This document shows, in pieces, positions 1-10,896 of a DNA stretch of 64,000 nucleotides (position 1 is its first letter; every line of letters starts with the position of its first letter). The stretch is from Narthecium ossifragum (lineage: Eukaryota > Streptophyta > Magnoliopsida > Dioscoreales > Nartheciaceae), in the NCBI GenBank assembly GCA_963920575.1, contig OY986966.1, positions 13,843,297 through 13,907,296 on the forward strand. Reading direction: 5' to 3'. The notes below the pieces were generated by a model, which saw only the letters and a list, made by a program, of their open reading frames with translations, did not search any database and was not told the origin of the DNA. Both the position numbers and the translations under genes were made by a program.

Positions 1-964
1 GCAAAAGGATGTGAGTCATGTGAAATGCATGGCCCATTGCATAGAGCACCATCTAGTGATATGTCGATCGTAATTAAACCGTGGCCATTTAGATGTTGGG
101 GGATCGACATTATAGGAAAGATATACCTTCCATCGTCTATGTTGGACAAGTTTGTTATTGTGGCAACAGATTATTTTACTAAGTGGGTAGAGGCTATTCC
201 ATTGAAAACAGTGTCTGATGACCAAGTGATAAGCTTTATTCGGTAAAACCTCATATGTAGATTCGGCATTTCACAAACAATAGTGTCCGATCAAGGGACA
301 ATGTTTGTAAGTACAAAGGTTAAGAATATTTTGACTGAGTTTGGAATTAACATGGCCAATTCTACACCATATTATACTGAATCTAATGGACAAGCTGAAG
401 CGTCCAATAAAAATAATCAAGTCAATCATAAGAAAGATGATGGATGATAACCCCAGACAATGGCATGAAGGGTTATTGAGAGCATTATGGGCACATATGA
501 CTACACCAAAGTCCAGTACTAAGGTTACACCTTACCAATTAGTATATGGTCAACTGGCAGTTCTGCCTGCTGAGATAAATGTTCTATCACCCAGAGTTTT
601 AGAACAAGATCGCTTAACTGATGAAGAATATCAAGAGGCATTAATATACAATCTTTTGGAGCTCGATGAGCAACGAGCTATTGCGTTAGAAAATATTGAA
701 ATACAAAAATTGAAAGTGGCCGATATATATAACAAAAGGATAGTGTCAAAAAGCTTTCAAGAAGGGGACTTAGTTTGGAAAACGATCTTGCCTATAGATC
801 CAAATGCCCCCAAATATGGAAAGTGGTCACCCAATTGGGAAGGACCATTCATGGTCGATCAAGTATTGCCGAATGGGTCATATGAACTAAGGACTATCGA
901 TGGTGGGTTTAATCGATCAATGATAAATGGTCGATACCTTAAAAAATACTACCCATCAATATAA
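1..964 (+). pseudogene. Tat-lineage Ty3 integrase, 3' end of pol
   Basis: This is the end of a retrotransposon pol gene, truncated by the window edge. The start shows the Cys pair of the integrase zinc finger (CESCE). It is followed by the core: first Asp in WGIDIIG, second Asp in SDQGTMF near 290, and Glu in NGQAEAS near 395. From 341 a long frame carries the C-terminal part (TPYQLVYG, then WEGPFMVDQVLPNGSYEL) and stops with TAA at 962-964. A TAA at 244 and a frame change near 400 break the gene. The same integrase is found on the - strand at 52236-52709, in the element with a Tat-type second RNase H, so I assign this fragment to Tat. The family is sure; the gene is dead. Confidence 0.88.
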
Positions 965-1071
965 AGCAAAATCATGGCAGTAGAAGGGACGTCCACATAA
1001 TGGATGATAGTAATTAAAAAAAATTTACAAAATTATCATGTTATCGGCCAACAACTATGAAAATTACAAAG

Positions 1072-2509
1072 CTATTTCCTCATAAAGAGATGTTGAGATA
1101 TGCGAGCGATGCCTTCTCTAATCTCTTTGTGTCGATGTTTGTTCTTGACCAGATCAGCATTGAGTTCGATTAGGTGGTCTTTTAAGGAATCGGCTTCAAG
1201 TGCATTCTATTCTTCAATATGTTTTCTACTCTCTTCAGCATTCCGAGCACTCTCTTTGATGAGATATTTCCTTCGAATTTTAAGTTGAAGAGCTTGAGCC
1301 TCCAACTCTTTGATTTGATCTTCAATTTTGGAAATGTCTGATTCTTTCTCGCCGATAGCATTCAAGTTTGTTAAGAGATCTTCAATGTTTTTGTCGACCA
1401 TATTATTTAGGAGTGTTCGCCGTTCTCAGCGTTCTCCAACAAGGAAAATTTCATTTGTGAGGTTTTTCCTTTCCACATCCAAACTTTCAATATTTAACTT
1501 TAAACTTTGGATGGCGTCCATCTCTCTGGACGAAAGACCTAACACTTCTTGGTTGATAGTCAAGAATACAGCTGTCGCTCTCTCAAGATTATCATATTCT
1601 GAGTTTGTAAGATCTTCTTCTGGCGATTTATCCAGAATGATCATACAATCGGCCAAAGCTCGTCTGATGTCACGATGTTGACCCTTTTGAATAATCTCAG
1701 GATCAAGAACTGTTTTCTTTCTAGATTTTTGAGCTCGTCATGAATCAGAAAGTGAACAAATGAAGTTGACCAATTGAGCCATATCGACCTAAATCAATAA
1801 ATGATTAGAAGTCATGATCGATAATGATCATCTATATATATCAAGTCTGAAATGACTCATACCTCATCTGAAGTCGAGGTGGATGTACCTGCTTGTGGAG
1901 TGCTGAACGATGTCGGCGTCATGGTAGTAGGCAGAACTACAAGAGTGCTATCGATCATCGTCACTTGTGGCATGATGGGAGTTGGAGTAGGCATAATGAT
2001 AAACATTTCCGTTGTTGAAATACTGGGGGGCACATTGGTGCTTGGCTCAGCATAGCTGGCCGATGGTTCTAGGACAGATGATGTCTCGACCATAGGTTGA
2101 GAGGTCGATACACCAGGGGGAGCTGTTTCAGATGATAGTTGAATATCACCAAGATCCCGCAAAAGATTATACGGACCATAAACAAGCATCTCACCATTAG
2201 ATGACAAACCTGGTTTAGATGGGGTAGAATTTAGAATGTTGTAAAAGAGCTTCGACGTCCTCATCTCATCAATCATGGAGAATGAATGTAATTAATTACT
2301 TTAGTCTCCCTGTGAACACAACGTTTCGTTCTTTTCTTGAGACGTACTTGTTCCACAAGTGGAAGGGAGCCCATCGACATTCCTTTCTCCTGACCGATTT
2401 TTTCAACTTGACTGGTCATAGCAGGAGGATCCTTCTCAAGTTCTTTAAGGGCAGATACTTCACCCATATTTGAAGGAGAACCGGAAAGAAGGTAAAGACG
2501 TGAAGGAGG
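1072..2509 (-). pseudogene. Antisense ORF of a Tat element (coiled-coil protein)
   Basis: Open frames on the strand opposite to pol lie between the pol stop and the LTR region. Going down the - strand: 2467-2273 (MGEVSALKELEKDPP, Lys/Glu rich), 2276-1857 (Ser/Thr/Pro-rich linker), 1656-1426 and 1401-1072 (long Glu/Lys/Leu heptad-like stretch typical of a coiled coil, with an in-frame TAG at 1207). Two frame changes separate the pieces. The frame stays open upstream to the solo LTR at 2510 and appears to resume near 4929-4955 beyond it. Extra antisense ORFs between pol and the 3' LTR are known in Tat-lineage elements, so position and strand fit. The product is unknown. No enzymatic motif is visible. 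Confidence 0.6.
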
Positions 2510-4928
2510 TGTGAGGACCTGTCCCTCTACCCCTGTGGCTCGTTGTGGACCGCAAGGGCAATTTGGTAAATTACGCCTTGTTGGTTTGTTTCACACCTGC
2601 GTGTGCACACACTGACCTTGTATGTGTTAGTGTTTGTTTCACACCCGCGAAAGCTTGCCTATGGGCAGCTGACGGTCCTTGAGCGATCGATCGCTCGTAG
2701 GAGCGATCGATCGGACTCGTGAGCGAGTCGGTGGGTTTTGACCCGCTCGGATCAATCTGACTTGGTGTTGGATCGATCCAGCCTGTGTCGGATCGATCCG
2801 ACTTGGTGTGGGATCGATCCGGGGCGCGAGCGATCGATCGCTTCTTGGAGCGATCGATCGGAATCGCGTCGGTGGCTTTTTCTGCTTCGCGAGGACGGCC
2901 TCCATTGGTCGTCGCTCTCTCCTGTCAGAAGGGGAGGACTTTCCCTCCCCTCCTTCACCTTTCTCCCCTCTTTCCCGGCTGTCCCCTCCCCCTTTTCTTC
3001 CTTTTTCTCCTTCCCCTCCTTCCTTCTTCTTCTTCTTCTTCTTTCTCCTCACCCGAAAGCTCTGTTTCTTCTCTTCTCCCGCCGGCAAGCTTCTTCTCTT
3101 CCTTTCTCCCTCCTCCGACCATCATTTTGGGTGTTCTAAGGCTCGTTGGATCCGTGGCAATGAGAGGAAGGCTCCTGGTGTGGTTTGGAGGCTTGTTGGT
3201 GACTGGTTGCGAGGGATCAGCCGAGGAAAGCGTTTTTCGGTAGGTTCTTCTACCTACTGTGTTCTTTAATGGGTTTCTTTAGATCTAGCCGTTGAATCTT
3301 GTTGGTCTTTGTCTTGTTGGATTCCTCATGCCTAGTAAAATTTCTGATATGAGTTTCATGATCTTTGGTTGAGATCTTAGTAGGTTTTATGCATGATTCA
3401 GCTCGGATTCTCTGTTTTCTGCTGTTCTTGAAGAATAGCCGGCTTGCGGCGCGTTTTTCGGCCGGTACGTACATGCTCTTGGGTTGTGATGAGCATAAAA
3501 GTTGTAGATTGTTGAATCTATTCTCTAACCCAACTGATTTCATAATTTTCTGATTTTCCTACGATTTGTTATGAATTGTTTACTGGAGGGCTGCATTGCA
3601 GCAATTAATTAGTAAGTTAGTTTGATTAACGGTTTTGATTAGTGTTTTCCCGTTAATCCAACCGTTGGATGATGATGGATTTTTGTATGTACACCTACTG
3701 ATGGTTAAGTTGGATCTTGAAGCCGACGTCGTTTGGATGTCGGATCGACGGGATCAATTAGCCTCTAGTAGAGAACTTTTGGGTGTTTGAATATAATATT
3801 ATATTTCGGAATATAATATTATATTGTTTACTGTTCATCATCGTTTTCGGGGTTGCTTCCCGTTGCAGGAGTCCGAGGTTGACGGTCGCGGTACCGTCGT
3901 AATACCGGGACCCGCTGCGGATCGGGTGGCAGCGGTCGGTAGTACCGTTGACTTTTATGATGCCTTATCATAGTGTTGCATGCCTATCTCGTGTTTGTGT
4001 ATGTCATAGCATGCATTGTTGATTTGTGCATTAGTTGCATTGGTTAGGGCGTAGGTGATCCTTGGGTCGTCGTCCCGAGGCTGGAAGCTCGGACTTAGCC
4101 CTAGGACCGGGGTTGGGTAGTTTGGACCAGATTTGAATTGTAGTGTCCAGTCAAACTTGATGATAGACTTAGATGACTGGTGCACTTATTGCTTGATGAT
4201 TGTAGAGGTCGTGTCGGCCTCGAGCCAGACGTTGTGGGTGCAACCGGTGTCCGGTTCTTTGTCTCTTGGGTGGTAGAGGTGCCTACTCAACGGTGTGGTT
4301 GGCCACCTAGTAGAGTCGGGTATCTGCTAGTGAGACGGCAGTGTGGTTTCCTGCCTCGCTGAGGGCAACCAAGTATGTGACCAGTTCGGCTGGAAGACCA
4401 TGACTGAGGCCTCCCTTCAGGGACACCGGCGAAGGGTTATGGGACCCTTGCTGCACACCCAAGTCTTGCTTGAGTGCGACACTGTTGCGTTTCCCTCTTC
4501 CTTCTGTGTGTCGTAGTGTAGATCCCTACTGAGCTTAGTGCTCACACCTACCCGGGCTGGTTTTGCAGGTGCAGGCGTCAGTTCTTCCTCTGTGGCCCCT
4601 ACCGGGCAGTTGGTCGGCAGTGCGGCGGCGCCTGGTGGACTTTGAGAGGTGGCGATATTTACTGCTTTTACCTTTGGTTAGTTAGTCTCCTACGGGAGTG
4701 ATGTTGTATTCGAATCTTTTCCTCTCCGAGGATATGTATATTAAACACTTTGAATTTTAAATCTGTGGTTCGATGTTGTTAAATTAATGTCTTTAAATTG
4801 GGGGTTTTTGATGAACTGTTAGGAAGACCAATAGGTTAGAGGGAACCCTCGCCGTCTTTTTCCGCGTTTTGTAGGTTCCGGTTCGCGTCGCCCGGCCCGG
4901 TTGGGCTTTCGTGAGTCGGGGCGCGACA
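2510..4928 (+). repeat. Solo LTR (copy A) of the Tekay/Del-type family
   Basis: The LTR starts TGTGAGGACC and ends GGGGCGCGACA, so it has TG...CA ends and is 2419 bp long. The same unit is found at 5869-8124 (+), 14506-16838 (-), 30722-33132 (-) and in part at 8398-9572, 29215-30292 and 56398-59125. Flanks GGAGG (2505-2509) and GGAAG (4929-4933) match at 4 of 5 bases, as expected for an aged target-site duplication. No PBS or PPT adjoins it, so it is a solo LTR inserted in the antisense ORF of the Tat element. A pyrimidine-rich (CTT)n stretch lies near 2975-3050. ORFs read inside it are Ser/Pro/Leu-rich and not conserved between copies. Confidence 0.85.
2685..2859. promoter_or_regulatory. Phased GATCGATC palindrome array in LTR A
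   Basis: GATCGATC cores start at 2685, 2705, 2771, 2791, 2812, 2832 and 2852. The last five are spaced 20, 21, 20 and 20 bp, about two helical turns each. The bases next to each core are also self-complementary but differ: GAGC/GCTC at 2681-2696 (16-bp perfect palindrome), TG/CA at 2769-2780, CG/CG at 2789-2800 and AGC/GCT at 2829-2842. The array lies in the 5' part of the LTR, where U3 is expected. A role as a protein-binding array is an inference. Confidence 0.6.
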
Positions 4929-5704
4929 GGAAGCGTCGACCAGCAGACATTAGGCTACCTCCCAATAGCCACTAAGACTAAGGTTCCAGAGAATCAATCA
5001 ATCCTCGAATGATAAAAATTTAATTCCTCTCATCCAATTTGGATTTCATAATCATTCTCCTAAACTCCTGATCGATCACGGGGACCACGTCCTCCCATAG
5101 TCACGATCGCAAGTTCCTAGACCCGACCTGACCTAGACTCATCTAGATCCGAGTTACTCGAGACCCTCGGATCGGTGATTTCCTCAATCACCCTGACCTA
5201 TTTTTGTCATATACACACATACCAATTCAACATTACATATTGCAATATCACAACAAGTAAGCATAGAATACATGCATGACATGTTAACCATAAAGGAGTA
5301 GGATAACATCAATTTATAACCTGTACATGATCATAGCTTGCGACATCACAGACAGCCAGGTATTTCATCAATGAATTGACCAAACAAATATTTATACATA
5401 AATCAAGTATTATGTATGCATCATAGGTAGTTCAACTACATACCATTAAGCAGTCCAACACAACATAGCCACAACTTACAACATCATAGGCAGCCATAAC
5501 TCTCATCAATAAATTGGTTAACAAGAATCATAATTAACTCAAGCATCCTGTGTAGTCGCCTACATCAACCAGTAGAGAAAATATGCTACCACAACTCCAA
5601 ATCCACCCTATACAAGCAACTACACCTCAACCTCCTCTGTTAACATCAACAAGACATCCTATTCAATTATAGGACTTCCTCAACTGAAGCCAATAGATCC
5701 AAGA
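4929..5704. other. Unassigned repeat-like DNA between LTRs
   Basis: The first 30 bases or so continue the interrupted antisense ORF. The rest has no convincing frame. Two loosely similar segments occur near 5336-5390 and 5460-5520 (both read like 'cgacatcacagacagcc' / 'aacatcataggcagcc'). The style resembles a decayed LTR in reverse orientation, but I could not match it to another part of the window. Confidence 0.4.
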
Positions 5705-5868
5705 TGTGAGGACCTTTCCCTCTACTCCTGGGTCGACCGTCTCGGTCGGGCGCATGGCTCATTTGCTTGTTTCGCGTCGAGTGTGCGATCCGATGGATCA
5801 CATTGTTTTTTTGTGCCGCAAGGGCAACTTGATAAATTGCACATTGTCGGTTTGTTTCACACCCGCGT
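5705..5868 (+). repeat. 5' fragment of an E-type LTR
   Basis: It starts TGTGAGGACC and then diverges from the main Tekay-type LTR. It shares the rest with the LTR at 37410-39076 (GGTCG...CGATC, then 'ccgcaagggcaact', 'tttgtttcacacccgcg'). It is cut after 164 bp by LTR B, so LTR B inserted into this related older LTR. Confidence 0.65.
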
Positions 5869-8124
5869 TGTGAGGACCTGCCCCTCTACCCCTGTGGCTC
5901 ATTGTAGACCACAAGGGTAATTTGGTAAATTACATCTTGTCAGTTTGTTTCACACCCTCGTGATGCACACACAACCCCAATATTTGATTTATGTGTTTTC
6001 TAGAACCCTAGGCGGGCTTGGGATCGAAAGATCCAAGCTCGGGCGCCAGAAGCCCGTTTTTGGGGCAGCTGGCGGCCCGTGTGCGATCGATCGCGATCGA
6101 TCGGCCTTGTGTCGGTGGTCAGTGTGGCGGACGTATCCAGATAAGGATGCGAACCGACTTAACTTGGTCCAGTCCGATCGATCGGTCCCTGGAGCGATCG
6201 ATCGGACTCGAGCCTATAAATAGCCCGCGACCTTCCCATGTTTTTCCGGTTTGCTCTCGTCTTCTTCTTCCCCTCCGTTCTCCCTCCTCCGGCCATCTTT
6301 TTGGGAGCTTGAAGGCTTGTTGGACTCATGACAACGAGAGGAAGATCCTTGGTTTGCTTGGACGCTGGTCTGGTGGTCGTACAGCGGGGAATCAGCCGAG
6401 GAGTGCGTTTCCGGTAGGTTTCTACCTACCTGAGTTAGTTTAGGGGTTTTCTTTGGATCCAGCCGGTAGATCGTGTTGTTCTTTGTATTATTGGCTTCCT
6501 CATGCTTAGTATAATTCCTGGTGTAAGTTTCATAAGCTTTAGTTGAGATTTTTGTTGGATTTAAGCATGTTTAATCTCGGATTTTCCGGTTTCTGTTGTT
6601 ATTGAAGAACAGCCGGTTTACGGTGAGTTTTCCGATAAGTACATGCATGTTCTTGGGTTGTGATGAACATAAGAGTGGTAGATCTTTGAATCTACTGTCA
6701 GACCCAACTGATATCATAATTTTCTAATTTTCCTACGATTTGTTATGAATTGCTTACTGGAGGGCTGCGTTGCAGCAAGTAATGGTAAGTTAGTTTGATT
6801 AGTGGTTTTGATTAGTGTTTTCCCGTTAATCTAGTTGTTGGATGTTTCCAGATTTTTGATATGTTGATCCCGACATGCTGATCTACTGGTGCCTAAGTTG
6901 GATCTCAAATCCGATGTCGTTTGGATGTCTGATCGACGGGGTCAATTAGCCCCTAACTAGAGGATTTTGGTGATTTAAATAATATTATATGTTCGAAACA
7001 TATAATATTATATTTTACTGTTCATCGAGGTTTTCGGGGTTGCTTCCCGTTACAGGAGTCCGCGGTTGACGGTCATGGTACCGTCGTAATGCCGGGACCC
7101 GCTGCGGATCGGATGACAGCGGTAGGTAGTACCGCTGCAGCGATCCAGTTCGATTTATATGATGTTTTATCATACTGTTGCATGCTTACCTCTTATCTGT
7201 GTATGTTCATAGCGTGCATTCTCCATTGTGGATTAGTTACATGGTTAGGGCGTGGGCGATCTGTGGGTCGCCATCCCGACGCTGGAAGCTCGGATTTAGC
7301 CTTAGAACCGGGGTTGGGTAGTTTGGATCTGGTTCGAATTGTAGTGTCTAATCAAACTTGATGATAGGCTTAGATGACTGGTACACCTGTTGCTTGGTGA
7401 TCGTGTCGGCCTCGAGTCGGATGCTGAGGTGTAGCCGGTGTTCCACTGTGTTGACTCTTGAGTAGAGGAGTTGCCTACTCAGTGGTGCCATTCCCCGCAT
7501 GCAGTGTCGTGTTCTTGCTTGTGAGTCAGCAGTGTTGTTTCCTGCTACTGAGCGTGACCTGACATGTGACCAGCTCGACTGGAAGACCATGATCATGGGC
7601 CTCAGGGACATACGGTGGGGTTATGGGACCCATGTATACACCCAGGTCTTACTTGAGGGCGACACTGTTGCGTTTCCCTCTTCCTTCTGTGTGTCGTAGT
7701 GTAGAACCCTACTGAGCTTTATGCTCACTCATACCCAGGCTGCGTTTTGCAGGTGCAGGCGTCAGTTCTTCTTCTGTGGCCCCTACCGGGCAGTTGGTCG
7801 GCGGTGCGGCGGCGCCAGGCGGAGTCTGAGAGGTGGTGATTTTTTATTGCTTTTTACCCTCTATTAGATAGCCTCCTATGGGAGTAATGTTGTATTTGAA
7901 TCTTCCCCTCTCCGAAGATATGTATATTAAATTCACTTGGGTTTTGTAATCTAAGGTTCGAGGCTTGTAATTTAATTATGTCTTTTTAAATTGAGGGTAT
8001 TTTGATGAATTGCTAGGGAGGCCAATAGGTTAGAGGGAATCCTCGCCAATATTTTTCCGCGGTTTGTTAGGTTTCGGTTCACGTCACCCGACCCGGTTGG
8101 GCTTTCGCGGGTCGGGGTGCGACA
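5869..8124 (+). repeat. 5' LTR (copy B) of a Tekay/Del-type element
   Basis: The LTR runs TGTGAGGACC...GGGTGCGACA, 2256 bp. Directly after it comes a PBS-like sequence and a leader homologous to that of the element at 59123-63536, so this is a true 5' LTR and not a solo LTR. A clear TATA box (TATAAATA, 6215-6222) lies about 12 bp after the last GATCGATC box. The 3' half carries the conserved family blocks 'ggagggctgcgttgcagcaa' near 6760 and a small AT-rich hairpin near 6977-7014. Confidence 0.85.
6085..6222 (+). promoter_or_regulatory. Core promoter of LTR B: GATCGATC pairs and TATA box
   Basis: GATCGATC cores start at 6085, 6095, 6176 and 6196. The first pair is 10 bp apart and the second 20 bp apart. 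The cores at 6174-6185 sit in CCGATCGATCGG. The last box ends 11 bases before TATAAATA at 6215-6222. Copy C repeats the layout with TATAAATA at 8493-8500, but its second box has decayed to GATTGATT. This placement makes a promoter-proximal role plausible. Confidence 0.6.
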
Positions 8125-8139
8125 GCTTCATATCAGAGC
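8125..8139 (+). other. Degenerate primer-binding site of element B
   Basis: The sequence after the LTR end is GCTTCATATCAGAGC. It matches the 3' end of initiator Met tRNA (TGGTATCAGAGC) except for CA in place of GG. The related element on the - strand has the intact form at 63438-63449. Confidence 0.75.
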
Positions 8140-8397
8140 ATAGGTTGTAGATCCCAGGGTTAGGATTAGGATTCGGTTGCGTTTGAGCGTGGAATGGGTT
8201 AGTTCTATGTTTAGAACATCCGTGCATGCTCCCTTTTATGTGTTATGCTTTTCTACTTTCTGTTTGTGTTGCCTTGTTTTGCAGCTTCTTACGAGTGAAC
8301 GCTCGTTTGTCATTGGAGATTGTGCAGATGGCAGGAGCTCGAGACCGGCCTTTGGTTATCGGTCGGGCAGGCTCCGTCAGGGGGAGGCCAAGATCAG
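8140..8397 (+). pseudogene. Leader and gag stub of element B
   Basis: About 190 bases of leader (starting 'aggttgtagatcccaggg') resemble the leader of the Tekay-type element at 63330-63437. An ATG at 8328 opens a basic, Arg/Gly-rich frame (MAGARDRPLVIGRAGSVRGR) as expected for a gag N-terminus. After about 23 codons the sequence jumps into the middle of an LTR at about 8398. All of gag and pol is missing. Confidence 0.7.
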
Positions 8398-9572
8398 CAG
8401 TGTGGCCGACGTGTCCCGATAAGGACGCGAACCGACTTAACCTGGCCCAGTCCGATCGATCGGTCCCTGGAGCGATTGATTGCACTCGAGCCTATAAATA
8501 GCCCGCGATCTTCCCCTGTTTTTCCGGTTTGCTCCCGTCTTCTTCTTCCCCTCCGTTCTCCCTCCTCCGGCCATCTTTTTGGGAGCTTGAAGGCTTGTTG
8601 GACTCGCGACAACGAGAGAAAGATCCTTGGCTTGCTTGGACGCCGGCTTGGTGATCGTACCTCGAAGAATCAGCCGAGGAGTGCGTTTCCGGTAGGTTTC
8701 TACCTACCTGAGTTAGTTTAGGGTTTTCCTTTGGATCTAGCCGGTAGATCTTGTTGTTCTTTGTGTTGTTGGTTTCCTCATGCTTAGTATAATTCATGGT
8801 GTAAGTTTTATAAGCTTTGGTTGAGATTTTAGTAGGATTTAAACATGTTTAATCTCCGATTTTCCTGTTTTTGCTGTTCTTGAAGAACATAAGAGTGGTA
8901 GATCTTTGAATTTACTCTCGATCTTTGATTTTAACCGGTAGATTTTTGCTGTTTTTTGCTGTTCATACTGACTTTTTCGATCAGTACGTGCCTGTTCTTG
9001 GGTTGTGATGAACATAAGAGTGGTAGATCTTTGAATTTACTCTCCGACCCAACTGATTTCATAATTTTCTGATTTGCCTATGATTTGTTATGAATTTCTT
9101 ACTGGAGGGCTGCGTTGCAGCAAGTAATGGTAAGTTAGTTTGATTAGTGGTTTTGATTAGTGTTTTACCATTAATCTAGTAATTGGATGTATCTAGCTTT
9201 TGGATATATTGATCCTGGCATGCTGAGCTACTGGTGGCTAAGTTGGATCTCGAATCCGACGCCGTTTGGACGTCATATCGACGGGGTCAATTAGCCCCTA
9301 AGTAGAGATGTTTGGTGATTTAAATAATATTATATGTTCAAAACATATAATATTATATTTTACTGTTCATCGAGGTTTTCGGGGTTGCTTCTCGTTACAG
9401 GAGTCCGCGGTTGACGGTCGTGGTACCGTCGTAATGCCGGGACCCGCTACGGATCGGTTGGCAGAGGTTGGTAGTACTGCTGCAGCGATCCAGTTCGACT
9501 TATATGATGTTTTATCATACTGTTGCATGCTTACCTCTTATTTGTGTATATTCATAGCATGCATTCTCCATT
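8398..9572 (+). repeat. Truncated LTR (copy C) of element B
   Basis: It aligns with LTR B from about 6130 to 7230, including the TATA box and the conserved splice-like and hairpin blocks. Its first 250 bases and its last 900 or so are missing. An internal duplication of the 'gtggtagatctttgaattt' block occurs at about 8893-8920 and 9015-9042. The right end (after 'catgcattctccatt') abuts unrelated Athila-type sequence, so an additional deletion or recombination happened there. Confidence 0.8.
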
Positions 9573-10206
9573 ACTTATGAAGGACGAGGAGAAGGCACAC
9601 CAATTATGCGAGGTAATAACATCTTTTAGCGTGCACAAATTCAGATGGACACATGAATTGGAAGAAGACGGGGTACTCCAGTATGGGCCGGTCAGCAACG
9701 AGGAAGATCCGGATGACTTCCAAGACCACCACGACAATGTATTCGTTGAACCTCCATCGGCTGAATTTCAAGTCATTCCTTCTAAGCCACGAGGTATATT
9801 TCCTGTTTTTATATCATTTTCTTGGATAGTTAGGAAGAACATGACCTTGATAGATACTTTTAGACTTCGACGTATTTATTTCAGATTTTGTGATCTTAGC
9901 ATCCTTGACCACGAGCATGATGACATTATTGATAGGTCATTGGATGAGTTACTGAAACTTGAGCATAATAAAGATACATATTTCTATTTGAGAGATCTAG
10001 CTACCTTGTTTATTGGTGTTAGAATGCAAAAGCTAGTTCTCCCACTTGTAATAAGCCACTTGGATTCACATGGTGAATCACCCTTGGTGATACTACTAAG
10101 GTTAACCCTTCAGGTCATTGCACTTACTGATTTTGCATATCATCGTGCTAGGGCACGGCCGCCAAGGGCGCGGTTAAAAATCCTTGTCTTATATATAGTA
10201 GTTTAG
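9573..10206 (+). pseudogene. Unrecognised ORF in env-like position
   Basis: About 210 codons are open from the junction to a TAG at 10204. I do not recognise the product. The first third is acidic (HELEEDGVLQYGPVSNEEDPD), the middle is basic, and the last third is hydrophobic with Leu/Val/Ile-rich stretches. No zinc knuckle, protease or transmembrane signature is clear. Athila elements often carry an env-like ORF between pol and the PPT. That is the only reason to suggest such a role. The 5' end is lost, so the real start cannot be seen. Confidence 0.35.
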
Positions 10207-10513
10207 TTTGCTCGATTTGTTTTCTTGTATGCTTGAGAATGCTTGAGTTATTTTTATGTTGTGTGCTTGCATGTTTGCTTTTGATTTCGGTTTGTTTTAC
10301 TTTTGTTTTTACATGCTCGAGCAGTCCCTGCCTTCCGTTGGAGATTTTGGCCAGCCATCATTGGGATGGAGATTTCGGCCACCATGAGAAGCTTTGAGGA
10401 GATATTCGTTTATTCTATCAGGTGGCCTCGTTCCTATTTCGATTTCCTATTCTTATTTATGCTATATATGAAAATTCGGCCAACACCTTTCTGCTTATTT
10501 ATATGATTAGCAC

Positions 10514-10549
10514 ACATTGAGGACAATCTGAATTTCAGGTTGGGGGGTG
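10514..10549 (+). other. Internal polypurine-like tract
   Basis: The block 'acattgaggacaat' is followed 10 bases later by 'aggttggggggtg'. The Athila element at 18825-34169 has the equivalent 'acattggggacaatg' ... 'caagtgtggg' on the - strand at about 21905-21940. It resembles the terminal PPT. Confidence 0.55.
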
Positions 10550-10896
10550 TAGGCATTCATGATCTCATGTATGCTACTTTATTGAGTTTAATAGTGTTGA
10601 ATTGAGTATGTTACTAGCGATTATACATGAGCTGAAATTTTTATGCTTATTATGCATGTTGCTTTCATATGGATTGGCCTATATATTGATTGCATGCGTG
10701 ATAATCTGAAGGTAGAACATTATGTGATTCACACACGAACACTTTATGTGCAGTGGCAATTATACTCACTAGAGGAATGAGCATGCTATTGTTAATCTAG
10801 ACCATGATTTCAGCATTAGCTAGTGTTGAGTATTGCATGCAGAAAAAAAGAAAAAAAAGAAAACGTTATGGAGCTTGATCAAGCTGTGCCTAAACG

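Noticed and set aside
2685..2859. Regularly spaced palindromes as a CRISPR-like array
   Set aside because: Repeats are 8-16 bp, spacers 12-14 bp, and the setting is a plant LTR. There is no cas gene.
2639..3269. Ser/Leu/Pro- or Arg-rich ORFs of 130-153 codons on both strands
   Set aside because: They lie within a solo LTR, overlap in several frames, come from pyrimidine-rich DNA and are not kept in other LTR copies.
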